NCBI GenBank assembly: GCA_034440115.1 | Contig: JAWXBM010000130.1 | Location: forward strand, 1-25,645 | Direction: 5' to 3' | From: JAWXBM01 sp034440115 | GTDB taxonomy: Bacteria > Pseudomonadota > Gammaproteobacteria > Xanthomonadales > SZUA-36 | Length of the DNA stretch: 25,645 nt | Shown here: positions 23,711 through 25,645 of the stretch, one piece after another | Numbering within the stretch: the stretch's first letter is position 1 | How the letters are laid out: the number at the start of each line of letters is the position of its first letter | The notes under the pieces: model-generated | Databases searched by the model: none | What the model was told of the DNA's origin: nothing | Seen by the model: the letters and a program-made list of their open reading frames with translations, nothing else | Translations under genes and position numbers: made by a program

Positions 23711-23775
23711 AACCATTTCGATTAAGTATATTGCGCAATCTGCTGAATCGATAGTTTGCATTTCGATATGCCCAA

Positions 23776-24009
23776 TTGAGCGGATCGCGGCAACCATTCC
23801 AATACCTATTCGAGGATCCGGGTGGCCAGAAAGTCCTGGTATTCATCGAGTACGACGGATTTCGAGAGCATTTTAAGAGTGGTCATTACATCGACGAGTC
23901 AAACTACGAGCACTGCTACCGGATCGAGCAGAAGGATGAACCCGGTAATTCTGGAAAAGTGGTCATTTTGAGTCAGAGAATCTTCGAACGAACAACGTTA
24001 GATCAGTGA
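23776..24009 (+). CDS. Small hypothetical protein or fragment
   Basis: A 77-codon frame from TTG 23776, on the strand opposite to the cassettes. The peptide looks protein-like rather than random (FQYLFEDPGGQKVLVFIEYD, then EHCYRIEQKDEPGNSG). There is no ATG start and no Shine-Dalgarno sequence; the frame is open back to a TAG at 23752. That suggests the remaining C-terminal part of a longer gene cut by the insertion of the array. No family is recognised. Confidence 0.35.
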   Translation: MSGSRQPFQYLFEDPGGQKVLVFIEYDGFREHFKSGHYIDESNYEHCYRIEQKDEPGNSGKVVILSQRIFERTTLDQ

Positions 24010-24190
24010 CTCGAATACATCATGATCGACCAATTGACGACCCGTCAAAAAGTTAGTTGATGTACTTTCAACAAGGATGGAACGCTCACTCCTAATTATC
24101 TGTTTTATATGTATTTTAAGTAGATTTGTTTCCACTAATACTATATATTATACCAGTACTATTTGTATGTCTGGAGTGAGGAAATTCGCC
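24010..24190 (+). promoter_or_regulatory. AT-rich leader before HNH gene
   Basis: These 181 bases are strongly AT-rich and hold stretches such as ACTATATATTATACC (about 24139-24153) that could serve as a -10 region, with TTGTTT some 17-20 bases before it. GTGAGG follows close to the ATG at 24191. They probably contain the HNH promoter. No inverted repeat stands out. Confidence 0.3.
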
Positions 24191-25573
24191 ATGTTACAAA
24201 CATCAATCACCAACGCTTCCCAGTTCAAATCAGGTTCGGTTCAGGCTGCATTAGCCGGGCAACTCGCCGCTCGCCACTATCACAAGGAACAGCTGGGAGA
24301 TCAGATCACTGAGCTTGCCGCGCATATCCACGCGGCCACTTTCCGTTTGCTGGAATTGATTCACGAGTTTGATGCGTGTGAGGGCTGGGCGGGTGAAGGT
24401 GTGCTCTCTTGTGCCCATTGGCTGAACTGGAAATGCGGCATGGCATTGGGTGTTGCTCGCGAACGGATTCGTGTGGCTCATGCGCTTAAAGAACTGCCGA
24501 AAATCAGCCAAACTTTTCGCAAGGGCAAACTCAGTTATTCCAAAGTACGCGCCATAACCCGAGTCGCAACGCGCAAGAACGAAAATTACCTGTTGATGAT
24601 TGCCCACTTCGGCACCGCCAGCCATGTAGAGCGCCTGGTGCGGAATTATCGTTCGGTGAAACGTAATGAAGCCTTACAGAAAGCGCAGCAACAACACCTG
24701 CACCGGGAACTGAGTTGGTTTGAGGATGATGATGGTCTCTGGGTAATCCGCGGGCGCTTGCCACCAGAAACGGGCGCCTTGGTGCAGCAGGTGCTGGAAC
24801 AAGCCATGGAAGAACAATATCAGGAACTGCAGGACGTTCCCGCGGGAATTTCTGAAACCGAAATAGATGAAGTTCGCGCTCGGCCTGAGCCGATTGCATG
24901 GCGTCGCGCTGATGCCCTGGTGCGGTTGGCCGAAGGCTATAGAGCCCGATCCAATGCACAAAGCACTTCTGAGAAATACCTGGTGCATATCCACACGGAT
25001 ATGGAAACGCTCAAACAGGACGGGGTGGGCGTCGAAGCTGAAGTCGAATCAGGTGGGAAGATATGCGCCGAAACCACACAGCGTATCGCTTGTGACGCTG
25101 CAGTGGTGCAATGGCTCGATAAGCACGATGGCCAACCTTTGAGTACGGGACGTAAATCCCGCACCATTCCACCGGCCATTCGCCGCGCTCTGCAGAGACG
25201 TGATGGCGGTTGCCGTTTTCCTGGGTGCACTGCCAGCCACTTTGTCGATGCACACCACATACATCACTGGGCCGACGGTGGCGAAACCAATATGGAGAAT
25301 CTGCTTCTACTGTGTACTCGGCATCATCATCTGGTGCATGAGGGCGGCTTTGGCTTGCAAAAGCTTGCAGAAGGCAGAATTCAATTCAGTAGTCCCGAAG
25401 GAAAGATTGTGCCAGCATCGCCAGCAGGAAATTCCCGCGGGAACGCCGATGAACTGTTCAAGCTGAATCATAACCGGGGCATTCGAATCACCCCGAAATC
25501 ATCACAAAGCCATTGGATGGGCGAGAAGATGGATGATCAGTTGGCAGTTGAGGGCTTATTGTTCAGGGAGTAG
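24191..25573 (+). CDS. DUF222 / HNH endonuclease family protein (13E12-type)
   Basis: A 460-residue protein. I chose ATG 24191 (frame open from 24077) since GTGAGG lies about 12 bases upstream and MLQTSITNASQ makes a plausible start. A DUF222 domain covers roughly residues 20-290 (LGVARERIRVAHALKELPKI, GKLSYSKVRAITRVA, RGRLPPETGALVQQVLEQAM). A C-terminal HNH nuclease domain follows: RRDGGCRFPGC (zinc-like Cys pair), then VDAHHIHHWADGGETN (H355-H359) and NLLLLCTRHHHLVHEGG. Proteins of this layout form the multi-copy 13E12 repeat family. They are suspected DNA nucleases, perhaps mobile or defensive, but biology is unproven. The active-site His and Asn are present, so it is probably active. Confidence 0.88.
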   Translation: MLQTSITNASQFKSGSVQAALAGQLAARHYHKEQLGDQITELAAHIHAATFRLLELIHEFDACEGWAGEGVLSCAHWLNWKCGMALGVARERIRVAHALKELPKISQTFRKGKLSYSKVRAITRVATRKNENYLLMIAHFGTASHVERLVRNYRSVKRNEALQKAQQQHLHRELSWFEDDDGLWVIRGRLPPETGALVQQVLEQAMEEQYQELQDVPAGISETEIDEVRARPEPIAWRRADALVRLAEGYRARSNAQSTSEKYLVHIHTDMETLKQDGVGVEAEVESGGKICAETTQRIACDAAVVQWLDKHDGQPLSTGRKSRTIPPAIRRALQRRDGGCRFPGCTASHFVDAHHIHHWADGGETNMENLLLLCTRHHHLVHEGGFGLQKLAEGRIQFSSPEGKIVPASPAGNSRGNADELFKLNHNRGIRITPKSSQSHWMGEKMDDQLAVEGLLFRE

Positions 25574-25581
25574 CAGCCGGG

Positions 25582-25636
25582 ATGACGAAGTTAGTCCGTC
25601 ATGCCGGACTTGATCCGGCACCCAACTGCCGTTGGG
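25582..25636. repeat. Dispersed-type inverted repeats after HNH gene
   Basis: Three inverted repeats follow the HNH stop: ATGACG...CGTCAT (25582-25602), TGCCGGA-CTTGA-TCCGGCA (25602-25620) and CCCAAC-TGCC-GTTGGG (25621-25636). The phrase CCGTCATGCCGGACTTGATC is common in dispersed intergenic repeats of Proteobacteria. They may also end HNH transcription. The element continues past the window edge. Confidence 0.55.
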
Positions 25637-25645
25637 TGGCTGGAT

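Noticed and set aside
23604..23846. 80-codon minus-strand frame upstream of higA, considered as higB
   Set aside because: The translation has no RelE/HigB features and runs through the R'-like box at 23663; it looks like chance coding.
23991..24004. AACGTTAGATC on the plus strand as an attC R' box
   Set aside because: GTTAGAT fits the pattern but no R'' partner or paired arms lie upstream, and the orientation is opposite to the array.
25574..25645. tRNA-like or attachment site at the right edge
   Set aside because: The hairpins do not form a cloverleaf and there is no anticodon arm or CCA end; they look like a dispersed intergenic repeat.

Overview
The window looks like chromosomal DNA from a Gammaproteobacterium, probably an aerobic marine or soil heterotroph. 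The evidence is protein character: a DUF4212/sodium:solute symporter pair, a serC-serA-ppc block, an AlaA-type aminotransferase, a DUF885 protein and an RND pump. I cannot name a genus. Base composition is moderately GC-rich over most of the window and clearly more AT-rich at about 22.1-24.2 kb.

Layout. The left edge (1-164, minus) is the 5' end of a probable HlyD/DevB-type export adaptor. Next come a DUF4212 + SSS symporter operon (363-2464, plus), a secreted TPR protein (minus), a deoxynucleoside kinase and a DUF2141 exported protein (plus), and an Acg-like nitroreductase with a Tat-like leader (minus). A two-gene RND efflux operon (6778-10958, plus) follows. Then comes a minus-strand block transcribed serC -> serA -> ppc -> SDR (16885 down to 11072), which joins phosphorylated serine synthesis to PEP carboxylase. 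Divergent from serC is a lipoprotein with a transglutaminase-like Cys-His-Asp triad and TPRs. A minus-strand DUF885 -> alaA pair closes the ordinary part.

The accessory part (about 21.4-24.0 kb) is the most interesting. I read it as an integron gene-cassette array without a visible integrase (a CALIN). Three attC-like sites (22068-22158, 22792-22870, 23190-23280) each lie directly downstream of a minus-strand gene: hicB, a DUF427 gene and higA. A GNAT acetyltransferase starts just past the last site and probably belongs to the array, with a decayed site behind it. Two attC sites are both 91 bp, nearly identical, and fold into the expected stem with unpaired bases. The toxin-antitoxin cassettes look disarmed: hicA is recognisable over its full length but carries an in-frame TAG at codon 11, and higA has no higB beside it. 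A perfect 14-bp palindrome upstream of hicA is a candidate HicB operator.

The right edge carries a DUF222/HNH nuclease-family gene behind an AT-rich leader, followed by a dispersed-type inverted repeat. No rRNA, tRNA, CRISPR array, transposase or integrase was found.
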